A stretch of 64,000 nucleotides of DNA from Peteryoungia rhizophila (lineage in GTDB: Bacteria; Pseudomonadota; Alphaproteobacteria; Rhizobiales; Rhizobiaceae): NCBI RefSeq assembly GCF_004912145.1, contig NZ_STGT01000006.1, forward strand, positions 231,413-295,412, in the 5' to 3' direction. Below, in pieces: positions 51,939 through 62,900 of the stretch. Every line of letters starts with the position of its first letter. Positions within the stretch are counted from its first letter, which is position 1. The translations under genes and the position numbers were made by a program. A model generated the notes under the pieces. The model was not told the origin of the DNA and ran no database searches. It worked only from the letters and a program-made list of their open reading frames with translations.

Positions 51939-52820
51939 TCAGCCGTAATGGACCCGCTTCTCGACGAAGCGGAACTGGAAGGCAGTCAGGCCGATCACGA
52001 TGATCATCAGGATGACGGACTGGGCTGCGGATGAGCCGAGGTTCAGGTTGACGAAGCCGTCGTTGTAGACCTTGTACACCAGGGTTTCGGTCGCCTTTGC
52101 CGGCCCGCCGCCCGTCACCGCATGGATGATGCCGAAGGTGTCGAAGAAGGCGTATACGGTGTTCACGACCAAGAGAAAAAAGGTCGTCGGCGCCAGAAGC
52201 GGGAAGATGATCGTCCAGAAGCGTCTGCTGCCACGGGCACCATCGATGGAGGCGGCTTCGATGAGGGACTTCGGGATTGCCTGGAGACCCGCAACGAAGA
52301 AGAGGAAATTGTAGCTGATCTGCTTCCATGCGGCCGCGAAAACGATGAGCGTCATCGCCTGGTCTCCCTTCAGGAGAGGGTCCCAGTCAAAGCCGGTTGA
52401 GCGCAGCAGATAGGCGAGGGTGCCCATGGCAGGGTTGAACATGAAGAGCCACAACATGCCGGCAACCGCTGGCGCCACGGCATAGGGCCAGATCAGAAGT
52501 GTGCGGTAGAAGGTCTGGCCGCGAACAACCTTGTCGGCGGCTGTGGCGAGAAGCAGGGCGACCGCCATCGATACCAGAGCCGTCAATGCGCTGAAGACGA
52601 TCGTCACCTGAAACGCATGGAGATAGTTCGGATCCGAAAGGATATCCGAGAAATTGGAAAAGCCCACGAAAGTGCTTTTCAGCCCGAAGGGATCCTCCCT
52701 GAGCATGGACTGGTAAATCGCCTGGCTCGCAGGCCAGAAAAAGAAGATCAGGGTCAGGATGATCTGGGGCGCCAACAGGAGGTAGGGCAGGATTTTGTTC
52801 GGGAAGTGAACCGTGTGCAA
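51939..52820 (-). CDS. ugpA: Glycerol-3-phosphate ABC importer permease
   Basis: A 293-residue six-helix permease with the EAA loop SLIEAASIDGARGSRRFWTI. N-terminus FPNKILPYLLLAPQIILTLI is typical of UgpA. It lies 78 bp after ugpB, the gap holding a terminator-like hairpin. Confidence 0.93.
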   Translation of the reverse strand: MHTVHFPNKILPYLLLAPQIILTLIFFFWPASQAIYQSMLREDPFGLKSTFVGFSNFSDILSDPNYLHAFQVTIVFSALTALVSMAVALLLATAADKVVRGQTFYRTLLIWPYAVAPAVAGMLWLFMFNPAMGTLAYLLRSTGFDWDPLLKGDQAMTLIVFAAAWKQISYNFLFFVAGLQAIPKSLIEAASIDGARGSRRFWTIIFPLLAPTTFFLLVVNTVYAFFDTFGIIHAVTGGGPAKATETLVYKVYNDGFVNLNLGSSAAQSVILMIIVIGLTAFQFRFVEKRVHYG

Positions 52821-52845
52821 GGCGATGCTCCTCAGCCGGCCGGAG

Positions 52846-52881
52846 AAAAAAGCACTGCCCGCACCTGGCGATGCGGGCAGT
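52846..52881 (-). terminator. Attenuator between ugpB and ugpA
   Basis: Perfect 10-bp stem ACTGCCCGCA/TGCGGGCAGT (52854-52881) followed, on the minus strand, by GC and six T (52846-52851). A partial terminator here would make ugpB mRNA more abundant than ugpAEC, as suits a binding protein. Confidence 0.85.
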
Positions 52882-52898
52882 CTCGGGGCGTCGTCTGA

Positions 52899-54206
52899 TC
52901 AGTTGCTGGAGACGGCAGCGATGGCTGCATTGCCACGGTCGACGATGCGGTCGAGCGTCGTCTTGGCATCCTGCGAACCGGCCAACATGGATTCGAACTC
53001 TTCGTTCATGATGTCACGAACCTGGGGCAAGTTCGGGAGGCGCACGCCCTTGGAGTTTTCGGTCGGAGCCTTGCCGGTCATCTGCAGGATCGGCGTTTCC
53101 CGTGCCGGGTTCTTCTCGTAGAAGCCGGAGGCCTTGGTTGCTTCGTAGGCAGCGTTGGTCACCGGCAGATAGCCGGAAACCTGATGCAGGCGCGCCTGGA
53201 TTTCGGTCTGCGACAAGAAGTTGAAGAACTGAGCAATGCCCTTGTATTCCTCGTCGCTCTTGCCACCGAAGACCCAAAGGCTGGCACCGCCCGGAATGGT
53301 GTTCTGCGGACCATTGCCCTCGTAGTAGGGGAGCTGGCCGATGCCATAGTTCATCCCGGACTTTACGATGTCACCGAGGCCACCGGAAGACTCGGTCATG
53401 ATGGCGCACTCACCCGACAGGAAGAGCTGCTTTGCCTCGGACGTGCGGCCCCCGTAGCGGAACGCGCCGTCCTTTGCCAAGTCGGCGATCGACTGGAAAT
53501 GCTGGACATAAAGCGGCGAATTGATCTTCAATTCGACGGTGCCTTCAGCAAGGCCGTTTTCATTGGTGCCGTAGGAAACATTGTTCCAGGCGGCAAAGTT
53601 TTCGGTCTGGATCCAGGTCAGCCAGGTCGATGTCATGCCGCAAGGCGCTGCGCCGCTGTCCTTGATCTTGCGAGCAGCCTCGAACACTTCAGGCCAGGTC
53701 TTCGGCGGGCTTTCCGCATCCAGTCCGGCCTTGGTGAAGGCGTCCTTGTTGTAGTAAAGGATCGGCGACGATGAATTGTAGGGGAAGGACAGCATGGTGC
53801 CGTCCGGCTTGGAATAATAGGCAACGATGCCGGCCAGGTAGTCCGACTTGTTGAACTCGAATCCACCCTTCTGGAGCACTTCGGCGACCGGAACGATCGC
53901 GCCTTCGGCGCCCATCATGACACCGGAACCCGCATCGAACACCTGGATGATGGCCGGCGGCTGCTTCGAGCGGAATGCCGCAATGCCGGCATTCAGCGCT
54001 TCAGGATACGTGCCCTTGAAGACTGGCGTGATCTTGTAGTCGCTCTGGCTCTCGTTGAATTCCTTGGCCAGCTGGTCGACAACTTCGTTGTTTGCGCCGG
54101 TCATGGCATGCCACCATTGCAGCTCGGTGGCAGCAAAAGCGGAAGAGCCGAAAGAAAGCGAAATGGCGAGGGCCGCCGCGGATGCAGCGAAACGTTTCGT
54201 GGACAT
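52899..54206 (-). CDS. ugpB: Glycerol-3-phosphate-binding periplasmic protein
   Basis: A 435-residue substrate-binding protein of cluster B. Signal peptide through SLSFGSSAFA, then ATELQWWHAMTGANNEVVDQ, the UgpB signature. LSFPYNSSSPILYYNKDAF contributes the ligand cleft. AGGGAGG precedes ATG 54206. First gene of ugpBAEC; upstream dyads at 54350-54382 may control it. Confidence 0.94.
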   Translation of the reverse strand: MSTKRFAASAAALAISLSFGSSAFAATELQWWHAMTGANNEVVDQLAKEFNESQSDYKITPVFKGTYPEALNAGIAAFRSKQPPAIIQVFDAGSGVMMGAEGAIVPVAEVLQKGGFEFNKSDYLAGIVAYYSKPDGTMLSFPYNSSSPILYYNKDAFTKAGLDAESPPKTWPEVFEAARKIKDSGAAPCGMTSTWLTWIQTENFAAWNNVSYGTNENGLAEGTVELKINSPLYVQHFQSIADLAKDGAFRYGGRTSEAKQLFLSGECAIMTESSGGLGDIVKSGMNYGIGQLPYYEGNGPQNTIPGGASLWVFGGKSDEEYKGIAQFFNFLSQTEIQARLHQVSGYLPVTNAAYEATKASGFYEKNPARETPILQMTGKAPTENSKGVRLPNLPQVRDIMNEEFESMLAGSQDAKTTLDRIVDRGNAAIAAVSSN

Positions 54207-54349
54207 GGTGCCTCCCTGATGTTCCACCTGGTCCAGCCAATCGCTGGCCAAGAATGGACCCACGACAGATCCTCCCGATCCGGCGTGAGCTTGCTTCGAT
54301 TTGAAGCGGCTCTCATTGAAAACGAAAACAAATGAACCTGCAACGAAAT

Positions 54350-54382
54350 TGTGACAGCCGGTTGTCACAGATTGTGCACAAT
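54350..54382. promoter_or_regulatory. Two dyads upstream of ugpB
   Basis: TGTGACA-N6-TGTCACA at 54350-54369 and the perfect palindrome ATTGTGCACAAT at 54371-54382, 144-176 bp before ugpB. The TGTCAC half-sites resemble those of Pho boxes, and ugp is Pho-controlled in Sinorhizobium, but the 13-bp repeat period differs from the usual 11. It might instead be the site of another dimeric regulator. Confidence 0.5.
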
Positions 54383-54500
54383 CAGAACGTTCGGGCGCAT
54401 GGCCGGAAGGCTGTCGCATCGGAGCCTGGTGGCGACATCACCAGTGTGGACACCTTAAGGGGGTGCTTGACCTTCGGCTCCCGTCCGGTTGCGGCATTCG

Positions 54501-55298
54501 TCAGTCGGCCTGTTTCGCCGTCGCCACCGGCGCGGTGATCAGCTTGAACTCAACCATTTCCTTCGGCGTCAAGTAGTAGAGCCGGTCCGGGGGCGTTTCC
54601 AGGGCGTTGATCCAGAGCCCGCTGCCGATTCCCATCTCGTCCAGATGGCGGGCGATGCGCGCCGTGGTGCTCTGCGCCCCTGACATGGCCTGCTCGGGAG
54701 AGGGTTGTTCCTGTCCGGCATTGAAGACCTGATGGACGCCGAGAATGGCATTCTCTTCCGCTTCCCGCGTGACGCCTCCGGCAAAGACCAGAGGACAGGA
54801 GGAGGCGCAGAGCGCCTTGGTCGCAACCTTGGTGTTCAGGCCCTTTTCGCGGATCAGAGTCGACATCGCCAGAGCATCATCAACCGAGCCGCCCGGTGAA
54901 TTCAGTGATATGGCCTTCACATATTCGCCGCGCGCAGCGATTTCCTCGGCGAATCGGTCGGCGGCACCCAGATCGATCGAGCCTTCCGCCTGGAGCAGGC
55001 CACCGGGCAGGAGTTCGAAGCGCATGGGCTGGCGCAGGACTTCACGAGATGTCTCCGGCTCGACCGGCGGACCTTGAGGCACGCCGTCCGTCAGGGCCGG
55101 CGGAAGCACCGGAGCGTCCGTCGTCATCGGGTCGTGGCCGGGAAGCGCCGCATTCGCCAGGCTCATTTCCCTGAGGTCAGTAAACAGGAAAGCCCCTGCT
55201 GCCGCCAGGAGGGCGAAGAAGGCGCCGCGCATCAGCAGACCGTCATCGGCGCGGAGAACGGCTTTCTTCAGGCGCGGGAACAGCGAAGAGGGTCTCAC
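54501..55298 (-). CDS. ClpP/crotonase-fold periplasmic protein (COG3904-like)
   Basis: A 265-residue protein with an N-terminal membrane anchor (GAFFALLAAAGAFLF) and a periplasmic ClpP-like domain. AISLNSPGGSVDDALAMS is the oxyanion-loop region and TKALCASSCPLVFAGG the segment holding the putative nucleophilic Ser, with AILGVHQVF supplying the His. Acts as a membrane-tethered serine peptidase, if active. GTG start overlaps the upstream gene's stop as GTGA, so the two are coupled. Confidence 0.82.
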   Translation of the reverse strand: MRPSSLFPRLKKAVLRADDGLLMRGAFFALLAAAGAFLFTDLREMSLANAALPGHDPMTTDAPVLPPALTDGVPQGPPVEPETSREVLRQPMRFELLPGGLLQAEGSIDLGAADRFAEEIAARGEYVKAISLNSPGGSVDDALAMSTLIREKGLNTKVATKALCASSCPLVFAGGVTREAEENAILGVHQVFNAGQEQPSPEQAMSGAQSTTARIARHLDEMGIGSGLWINALETPPDRLYYLTPKEMVEFKLITAPVATAKQAD

Positions 55299-56602
55299 GC
55301 GGGAGGCCCCTTGCGCGGCGCCTTCGCCGACATGTCGAGGCTGGTGATGTTGGAGTCCGCCCGTCCGTGCTCATCCTCGGTTTCCGCAGCCTTCAAGGCC
55401 TGTTCCACGTCGATCCCCTGCCGACCGAGGGCACGCTGCACTTCCAGGGCTTCCAGCAGTTCGGCTGCCGTGATCCGCTGGGCAAAGGGCATGCGCTCTT
55501 CCTGCCGCCGGATCGCGCCGTGCACGACGGCCAGGATGAAGACGAGAACGGCGGGAAGCAGGTCGATAGAGATCGCGCCGGCCCAGGCCGGGATGAAATC
55601 GGCTGCATAACGCAGAACGGCTTCAGCGGATGACAATGGTACGAAGCGGCGTTCCGCCACTGGCTCACGTGCCAGAATGTCGTCTGCGGCCTGAGACAGG
55701 ACCTGCGACTGGGCGGAGACCGAGGCGCGAATCGTCTGCATCACCTGGTCCTGTCGATCCGCAAGATCGGCCGCACGGCCATCGGCGACGGGCGCGATGA
55801 AACCGAGTGACAGGTCCTCGGCCGCGCGTTTGACGGAAGGGGCAATCGAGGTCTGTTCCAGCGAGGTGATGACGCCAGACAGAGCCACGACCTCGGCGGA
55901 AAAGTCGTCGCTGCGCGGGGCCACGGCCCCGGGTGCCGAAACAAGCGTGCGCATGGTCGCGAGATGGGCGCGCCCCTGGTCGAAGAGCGTGGTGACACGC
56001 TCACGGGAGGCTGCGATGCCGGTCTCGAGCTCGGTGAGCTGGGCGGACATCTGCGTCAGGAGCTGGACGACGCTGCCCGACCCCGTCGTTCCTGTCAGGG
56101 CACCGTTCTGACGTTCATCGTCCGCGAGCCTTGAAAAGCGCTCCGATGTCCGTTGGATATCCGGCAGCAGGCTTTGAGCGGCGAGCGCGTTCTGGTGCGC
56201 CTGATCGAGATCGGCCGTGTAGTCCTGTACCGTTTCGGCGAGATGCTGTTCGAGCGCCGCAGAACCTGCGAGGGCTGCCGCATTCAGCCAGCTCGACATG
56301 GCGATGATCATCGCGCAGCCGAGCGCCATCACGCCGATCATGGCGCCGCGGGACGCAGCGCCGGTGACATGCGGATAGAAGCGCGCCATGTAGGACCAGA
56401 AGGCATAGATCGCCACCGAAACTGAGGCCGAGTAGATGATGGCGGCAAAGAAGACTGCGGTCGGCGAGCCGTCGAGGAGACTGCGGACCCCCAGATAGGT
56501 GTAGACGCCGGAGGCGAGGGCCAAGACTGCGAGCGCAAAGCGCGTCATGGTTTCGACGGCGAGGACGCCGTCCTGCAAGCGATGCGATGCGCCAAGCGCC
56601 AT
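55295..56602 (-). CDS. Coiled-coil inner-membrane protein of unknown function
   Basis: A 435-residue protein. Three membrane helices at the N-terminus (about 20-110), a helical periplasmic or cytoplasmic coiled-coil region (about 120-310, with Gln/Ala/Leu heptads), a further helix near 345-365 (SIDLLPAVLVFILAVVHGAI), and an acidic tail. GGAGG precedes the ATG at 56602. Coupled to the ClpP-fold gene; together they may form a membrane proteolysis unit. No family recognised. Confidence 0.78.
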   Translation of the reverse strand: MALGASHRLQDGVLAVETMTRFALAVLALASGVYTYLGVRSLLDGSPTAVFFAAIIYSASVSVAIYAFWSYMARFYPHVTGAASRGAMIGVMALGCAMIIAMSSWLNAAALAGSAALEQHLAETVQDYTADLDQAHQNALAAQSLLPDIQRTSERFSRLADDERQNGALTGTTGSGSVVQLLTQMSAQLTELETGIAASRERVTTLFDQGRAHLATMRTLVSAPGAVAPRSDDFSAEVVALSGVITSLEQTSIAPSVKRAAEDLSLGFIAPVADGRAADLADRQDQVMQTIRASVSAQSQVLSQAADDILAREPVAERRFVPLSSAEAVLRYAADFIPAWAGAISIDLLPAVLVFILAVVHGAIRRQEERMPFAQRITAAELLEALEVQRALGRQGIDVEQALKAAETEDEHGRADSNITSLDMSAKAPRKGPPA

Positions 56603-56968
56603 GTAGACCTCCGACAGGAATGAATTCTTAACAAGCCCTTAAGAAGCGGGCGAAATGAAGGCTGTGGCGCGTCTTCTTTCCTATGTCGGTTTTTCAGGAT
56701 GGGCGCCAAACTGCCTGACCGTATGTTGTGCTGACAGCCTTGCTGACGACGTGGACGGGTTGCGGCAGCCTCTGCTGCGATGGGGGGCGACAGCCCGATA
56801 GGGTACAAAGTCCCTAGTGGCCCTCAGACCTTCAGGGAGATTTTCGTTCGACCAAGCGACATGGCGCTGGCCTCGCTCTTCGAACACTGTCGAGCCTCGG
56901 AAACTGCGCAGTTCAGGCCTTGCAGGCCGCGTGGATCATCAAGAGGGGCGGGGAAACCCGGGGGACAC
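56603..56968. other. Promoter region between the coiled-coil gene and the giant peroxidase gene
   Basis: 366 bp without a gene. It must hold divergent promoters. I see no clear -35/-10 pair or strong operator; short direct repeats (GCTGAC at about 56731 and 56742) are the only pattern noted. Confidence 0.4.
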
Positions 56969-59900
56969 ATGGTACAGCTCAACAAGAACGATCTGGATTT
57001 CATTCTGCGTCAGATCAGGATCGCAGAAGCGCACGTCGAGGCTTACAATGCCGGCGTGGATCCACGGGTGGCCCTGGAGCAATTGGTTTCGAGCCCGCTG
57101 CTGCCTTATGGCCTGCGAACAGTCGATGGCTCCTTCAACAACTTCCAGCCGGGCATGACGCGTTTCGGCTCGGCAGACCAGCCCATGGTTCGTCTGCTCG
57201 ATGCCCAATTCCTGCCGGCTGAAAACAATCCGCGGACCGGCGCGCCGACAAGCTACAACCAGACCTCAGGAAGCGTCTACGACAGTCAGCCGCGTATCAT
57301 CTCCAATCTCGTCGCGGATCAGTCGATCAACAATCCGGCTGCGATTTCAGGTGCTCTTGCGTCCGTGGGCATTATCGGTGCGGACGCGCTGGCGATCATC
57401 GGCGAAATCATGCAACTGCAGGCGGCCGCCAAGGCCGCTCATGCCGCGGTATCCAGCGCCGTTGCTGACGCGCAGGCGCAATTTGACGCCGCCAATGCCA
57501 ATGTCATTGCGGCGGCCGCCGATGTTCAGGAAGCCCAGGATGCTCTCGATGCCGCCAACGGCACGCTCCAGGCGACAATTGACACCCAGGCCACCGCCAG
57601 CACTGCATTTGTCAATGCCACTGCGGCGCTTGCAGACCATGCCCCGACACTGTCCGGCGCCCAGTCGGCAGCCATCGTGGCACAGACTGCAGTCAATGAT
57701 GCGCAGGCCGAAGTCGACACCGCGACCCTTGCGCGTAACATCGCCTTTGCCGAAATGGGTCTTGCCGAGCAGGCCATGGAGGCGGCTCTCGCAAACTTCC
57801 AGGCAAACTCGTCTCCCGAGAATGCGGCCGCCTATACAGCGGCTTTCGAACTCTATCAGGATGCATCTCTGGCCTATGCGAACGCTGCTGATGTGGTGGA
57901 GGATGCTGAAGCAGCCCTCGACGCGGCACAGGCGATCCAGTCGACAGCCGTCGGGGATCTGCAATCGGCCATTCTGCTGCAGCAAACATTGGCGGATGCA
58001 GTGAGCGATGCCCAAGCGGATCTGTCGGCTGCCAATCTGGCTGTGACGACGGCAAATGCGTCTGTCGGCACTGCGGAAACGGCTCTGGACACTGCCAATG
58101 ACGCCTTGGCCGCCGCGACGGATATCCTGGAGGACATTCCGACCGGCGTTGATGCTACGGCCGCAGCCGAAGCTACGGCTGCGGCTGCCGACGCCGCTGT
58201 CATCTCGGAACTGACCTCGCACGGCGTGGAGATGGACGGCGACAACGTCTTCATCAAGAATATCGCTGCAGACCTTGGGGACACAGCCTCCTTCAACGGC
58301 TTCATGACCATTTTCGGCCAGTTTTTCGACCATGGCCTCGACCTGACCACCAAGGGCAGCGCGGGTTCCGTCTACATTCCGCTGCAGCCGGACGATCCGC
58401 TCTACGACGCCAACAGCCCGACCAACTTCATGGTTCTCACCCGTGCCACCAATGATCCGGGAGCCGATAACATTCTCGGCACGGCCGATGACGTGCGGGA
58501 CCACACCAACGAGACGACACCGTGGATCGACCTCAACCAGGTCTATACGTCGAACCCGTCGCACCAGGTCTTCCTGCGCGAATATGTGCTCGTGGGGGGC
58601 AAGCCGGTCGCGACCGGTCAGATGCTGGAAAGCGCCACCGGTGGTCCGCCGACCTGGAAGGATATCAAGAACCAGGCGGAATTTGTCCTCGGGATCAAGC
58701 TGCATGACCTGAACGTGCATGCCGTGCCGGCCGTGCTCACTGACTTTTACGGAGAATTCGTCCGTGGCGCGAACGGCTTTCCGCAGCTTGTGACGCCGGA
58801 CGGCGCTCTGGAAGGCGTCATCGGCGCACCCGTGGATGCCTTGCAGGCGGTCTCGGCCGGTCGCGCCTTCCTCAACGACATCGCTCATGATGCCGTTCCC
58901 GGTGAATATGTCGTGACGCGTACGCAGCAGGGCCAGACTACTTATGCCCTGAAGACCGCCGACTCGGATGTTGCTACCGGCAATGCTCAGGCACAAGCCA
59001 ACGAGTTCGGCGGTGTGTCCACTTACGACAACGAACTCCTGGACCGTCACTTCATCGTCGGCGACGGCCGCGGCAACGAAAACATCGCGCTCACGGCAAC
59101 GCATGCCATGTTCCATGGCGAACACAACCGCCAGGTCGAGGAGGTCAAGAAGACCTTGATCGCTGAAGGCGATCTCGCCTTCTTGAACGAATGGCTCACG
59201 GTTGATCTCACCACGGGCCAATTCGCGGCCTTGCAACAGGGTTATGCCGCCGCGACGGACAAGGATGGCTTCCTCGCATCCCAGCCGCTCGTCTGGGACG
59301 GCGAGCGTCTTTTCCAGGCCGCCCGCTTCTCCACCGAAATGGTGTACCAGCATCTTGTCTTCGAAGAGTTTGTCCGGGCCATCGCGCCGCAGATCGATCC
59401 CTTTGTCTTTTCCAATTCGGTCGAAATCGACAGCGCCATCTTCGAAGAGTTCGCCCAGGTCGTCTATCGTTTCGGCCATTCGATGCTCGCCGAAAATGTC
59501 GAGATCCTGAAGTTTGCCAATGGTCAGGTCAGCGCTGAAGAACAGGGCCTGATCGACGCCTTCCTCGATCCGGTCATGTTCGATGCCCAGGGTGTCGATG
59601 CGCATGCCGCCGCTGGTGCGATCCTGCGCGGCATGACCCGCCAGGCCGGCAACGAGATCGACGAGTTCATGACCAGCGCGCTGCGCGACAACCTGGTCGG
59701 CCTGCCGCTCGATCTCGCGGCCCTCAACATTGCCCGTGCACGCGAAACGGGCGTGCCCTCGCTCAATGAAGCCCGCCGGCAGATTTTCGAGCAGACCCAG
59801 GACACCTATCTGAAGCCTTATGAAAGCTGGGTCGATTTCGCCCAGAATCTGAAAAACCCGCTGTCGATCGTCAATTTCATCGCGGCCTACGGCACGCATG

Positions 59901-62900
59901 CCACGATCCTGTCAGCCACAACGGCCGAAGCAAAGCGCGATGCGGCATGGGATCTCGTCTTCGGAAAGGCAGATGAAACATCCACACAACGCGAGGCTCG
60001 CCTCGACTTCCTTAACTCAACGGGCTCCTGGGCCAATACTGAAACTGGTCTCAACAAGGTCGATTTCTGGATCGGTGGCCTCGCCGAGACCCTGATGCCC
60101 TTCGGCGGCATGCTGGGCTCCACCTTCACCTTCGTCTTCGAACTGCAGATCGAAAAGCTGCAGAACGGCGACCGCTTCTACTATTTGAGCCGTACGCAGG
60201 GCCTCAATCTGCTCACGGAACTGGAGAGCGACAGCTTCGCCGACCTGATCCGCCGCAATACTGATACCGAGGAAGTCGGCCTGCACATCAATGGCGCAGC
60301 CTTCCAGACAGCCGATTACATCATCGAGATGGATCAGTCCCGACAGTATAATGAGGGCCTCGGAAACAACGGAAACGATGATCCGACCCGCGCGCCCGAT
60401 GTCATCTCCGCGATCACCGGGACCGACAGCCTCGTCACCCGCGCTCAGGACTACATCAAGTACAATGGCGGCGAGCATGTCGTGCTCGGTGGCACCAACC
60501 GGTCGGAAACGATCATCGGCGGTGCCGGCGACGACACGATCTGGGGTGAGGGCGGCGACGACCGGATCGAAGGTGGCTACGGCGTCGACCACATCCATGG
60601 CGGCGAAGGCTCCGACATCATCACCGACAGCGGCACCGATATCGGCGCGGCCGACGTACTCAAGGGCGAGGGCGGCGACGACCTGATCAATGGCGGCATG
60701 GGCCTCGACCTGATCTTCGGTGGCGATGGTTCCGACATCCTGTCCGGTGGTTCGGAAGCGAAAAGCATCTTCGGTGGTCAGGGGAATGATTTCATTCGCG
60801 CTGCCTCGGGTGGCGGCGGCGTCGTCTACGGCAACGAAGGCGACGACTGGATGGAAGGCCAGGGGAACATGAATACCCTGACCGGTGACAATTCGGAACT
60901 CTTCTTCAACTCCCGTGTCATCGGCCACGACATCATGATTTCGGGCGAGAACGACACCGATTTCGATGCCGAATCCGGCGACGACATCATGGTCCAGGGG
61001 ATCGGCATCAACCGCAGCAATGGCATGGCCGGCTTCGACTGGACGACCTTCAAGGGCAACGACTACGACGCTGATGCCGACATGAACGTCAGCATCTTCG
61101 TCAACCAGCAGAACAACATCCTGCGGGATCGCTACGATCTCGTCGAAGGCCTGTCCGGCTGGAAGAACAATGACAGCCTCACCGGGCGCGACGTGGTCAT
61201 CGGTGGTTACGATGCGGCCGGCAATGCAGCGCAGGTCACCCCGGACGCGCCGATCGAGAGCTTCTCCAACGCGCTTCTCGAAAAGAACGTCGACAACATC
61301 ACCGGGCTTCGCGAGCTCGTGGCACACCTCGAGCGCTTCGTTATCACCAACCCGAACAATGCCAATGGCGATAGCCAGTTGGCCGTTATGGACACGTCCG
61401 ATGGTTCCGACATCCTGCTCGGCGGCGGTGGCTCCGACATGATCCGCGGCATGGGCGGCAACGACATCATCGACGGCGACAAGTGGCTCAACGTCCGCAT
61501 CCGGATCGATGCACCCGGTGGTCCGTATACGGCCGACAGTCTGGCCGGCCCGGTCTACCTGGAATCAGACCTCGTCAACGGAATGCTGAAGCCGAATGCC
61601 GTTGCACAGCTGGAAGGCGCGACGCTCGACAGTCTGCTCTTCAGCCGGACCTTCCGGCCCGGCCAGCTATCGATGGTTCGAGAAATCGTCGATGGCGGCG
61701 GTGCTGACGATGTCGATACCGCGGTCTACTACGACAATTTCGATAACTACGAGGTCACCTACAACGATGACGGCAGCGTCACCGTTGCCCATGTGAACCC
61801 CACAGCAGGCGTTGTGGACACGGTATCCGGCCGCAATCTGCAGGCAGAAGGCACGGATCGGCTGTTCAATATCGAGAAGATCCAGTTCGCAGACCGGGTG
61901 CTCGACCTGCGCAATATTGCGCCGGAAATTGCGCTCGACGGCTTCGATACCGTGACGCGCGTGGTTGCTGACAACTTCAATTCTGCGAGCGCCAACAACA
62001 ATTCCGGTACGACCAGCTTCGCTTCTGGCTGGGTCGAGGCAGGTGACGGAAACAACTCGGTTACTAGCGGCAACATCCAGATCGACCAGGGAAACAGCAA
62101 CGAACTGCGCTTCAATCCGAACGCGGCTGACGGTGCAACGATCACGCGATCCCTTGACCTGTCGGGCATGCAGTCTGCGACCGTAAGCTTCAGCATTGAA
62201 GACGATGGCGTAACCGCAGGCGGCTTTTTCGGTGACAATGAAAGACTGCATTTCGAATATGCTGCGGACGGCACGAATTTCGTGACCGTGGCGACTTTCA
62301 ACGGCAACAATGGTGGAAACCAGTCTATCACTTTGCCGATCGGGAGCGGCTTCACCGCAAATGCCGCGATCCGGTTCCGGCTGGAGGGCACACTCGACGC
62401 GGGCGGTTTCTTGGCCACGGCCGAGCGTTTCATTGTGGACAACCTGGCTGTCAATGCCACTGGTACACAGCTCGTCACGCCGCCCAATCAGAATATAACC
62501 AGCACCTTTGTCGAAGGCCAGGCACCGATCTCGATCGGATCGCAGCCCCTGATCACGGATGACGGGCAGCTGCTGGCCTCGGCTCGGGTGGTTCTCACCA
62601 ATGCCCAGGCCGGCGACAGCCTCGCCGTGGGTGGTCTTCCCAACGGGATCACCCCGACGACGACGCAAGCGGGTGGCACGATCGTAGTGACACTCACTGG
62701 CGAAGCGACGCTCTCGGCTTATCAGGCAGCGATCCAGGCGATTACCTTCGCCAACGGTTCGGACGCGCCTTCCATCATCCCGCGGGTCATCGAAGTTACC
62801 GTCAATGACGGACGTCTCGACAGCGAGCCGGCCACGCATACGGTGACCATCACGCCGGTCGACGATCCGACCAATGCCAACAACGATACGGTCATCACCA

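Noticed and set aside
54347..54372. A CRP-type site at TGTGA...TCACA upstream of ugpB
   Set aside because: The spacer between TGTGA and TCACA is 10 bases, not the 6 of CRP sites.
57347..59899. An 850-codon open frame on the minus strand opposite the giant peroxidase gene, with other long ones at 60017-61327 and 61667-63925
   Set aside because: They follow the third-position bias of the sense gene, show no recognisable domains or ribosome sites, and the + strand protein has intact motifs throughout.
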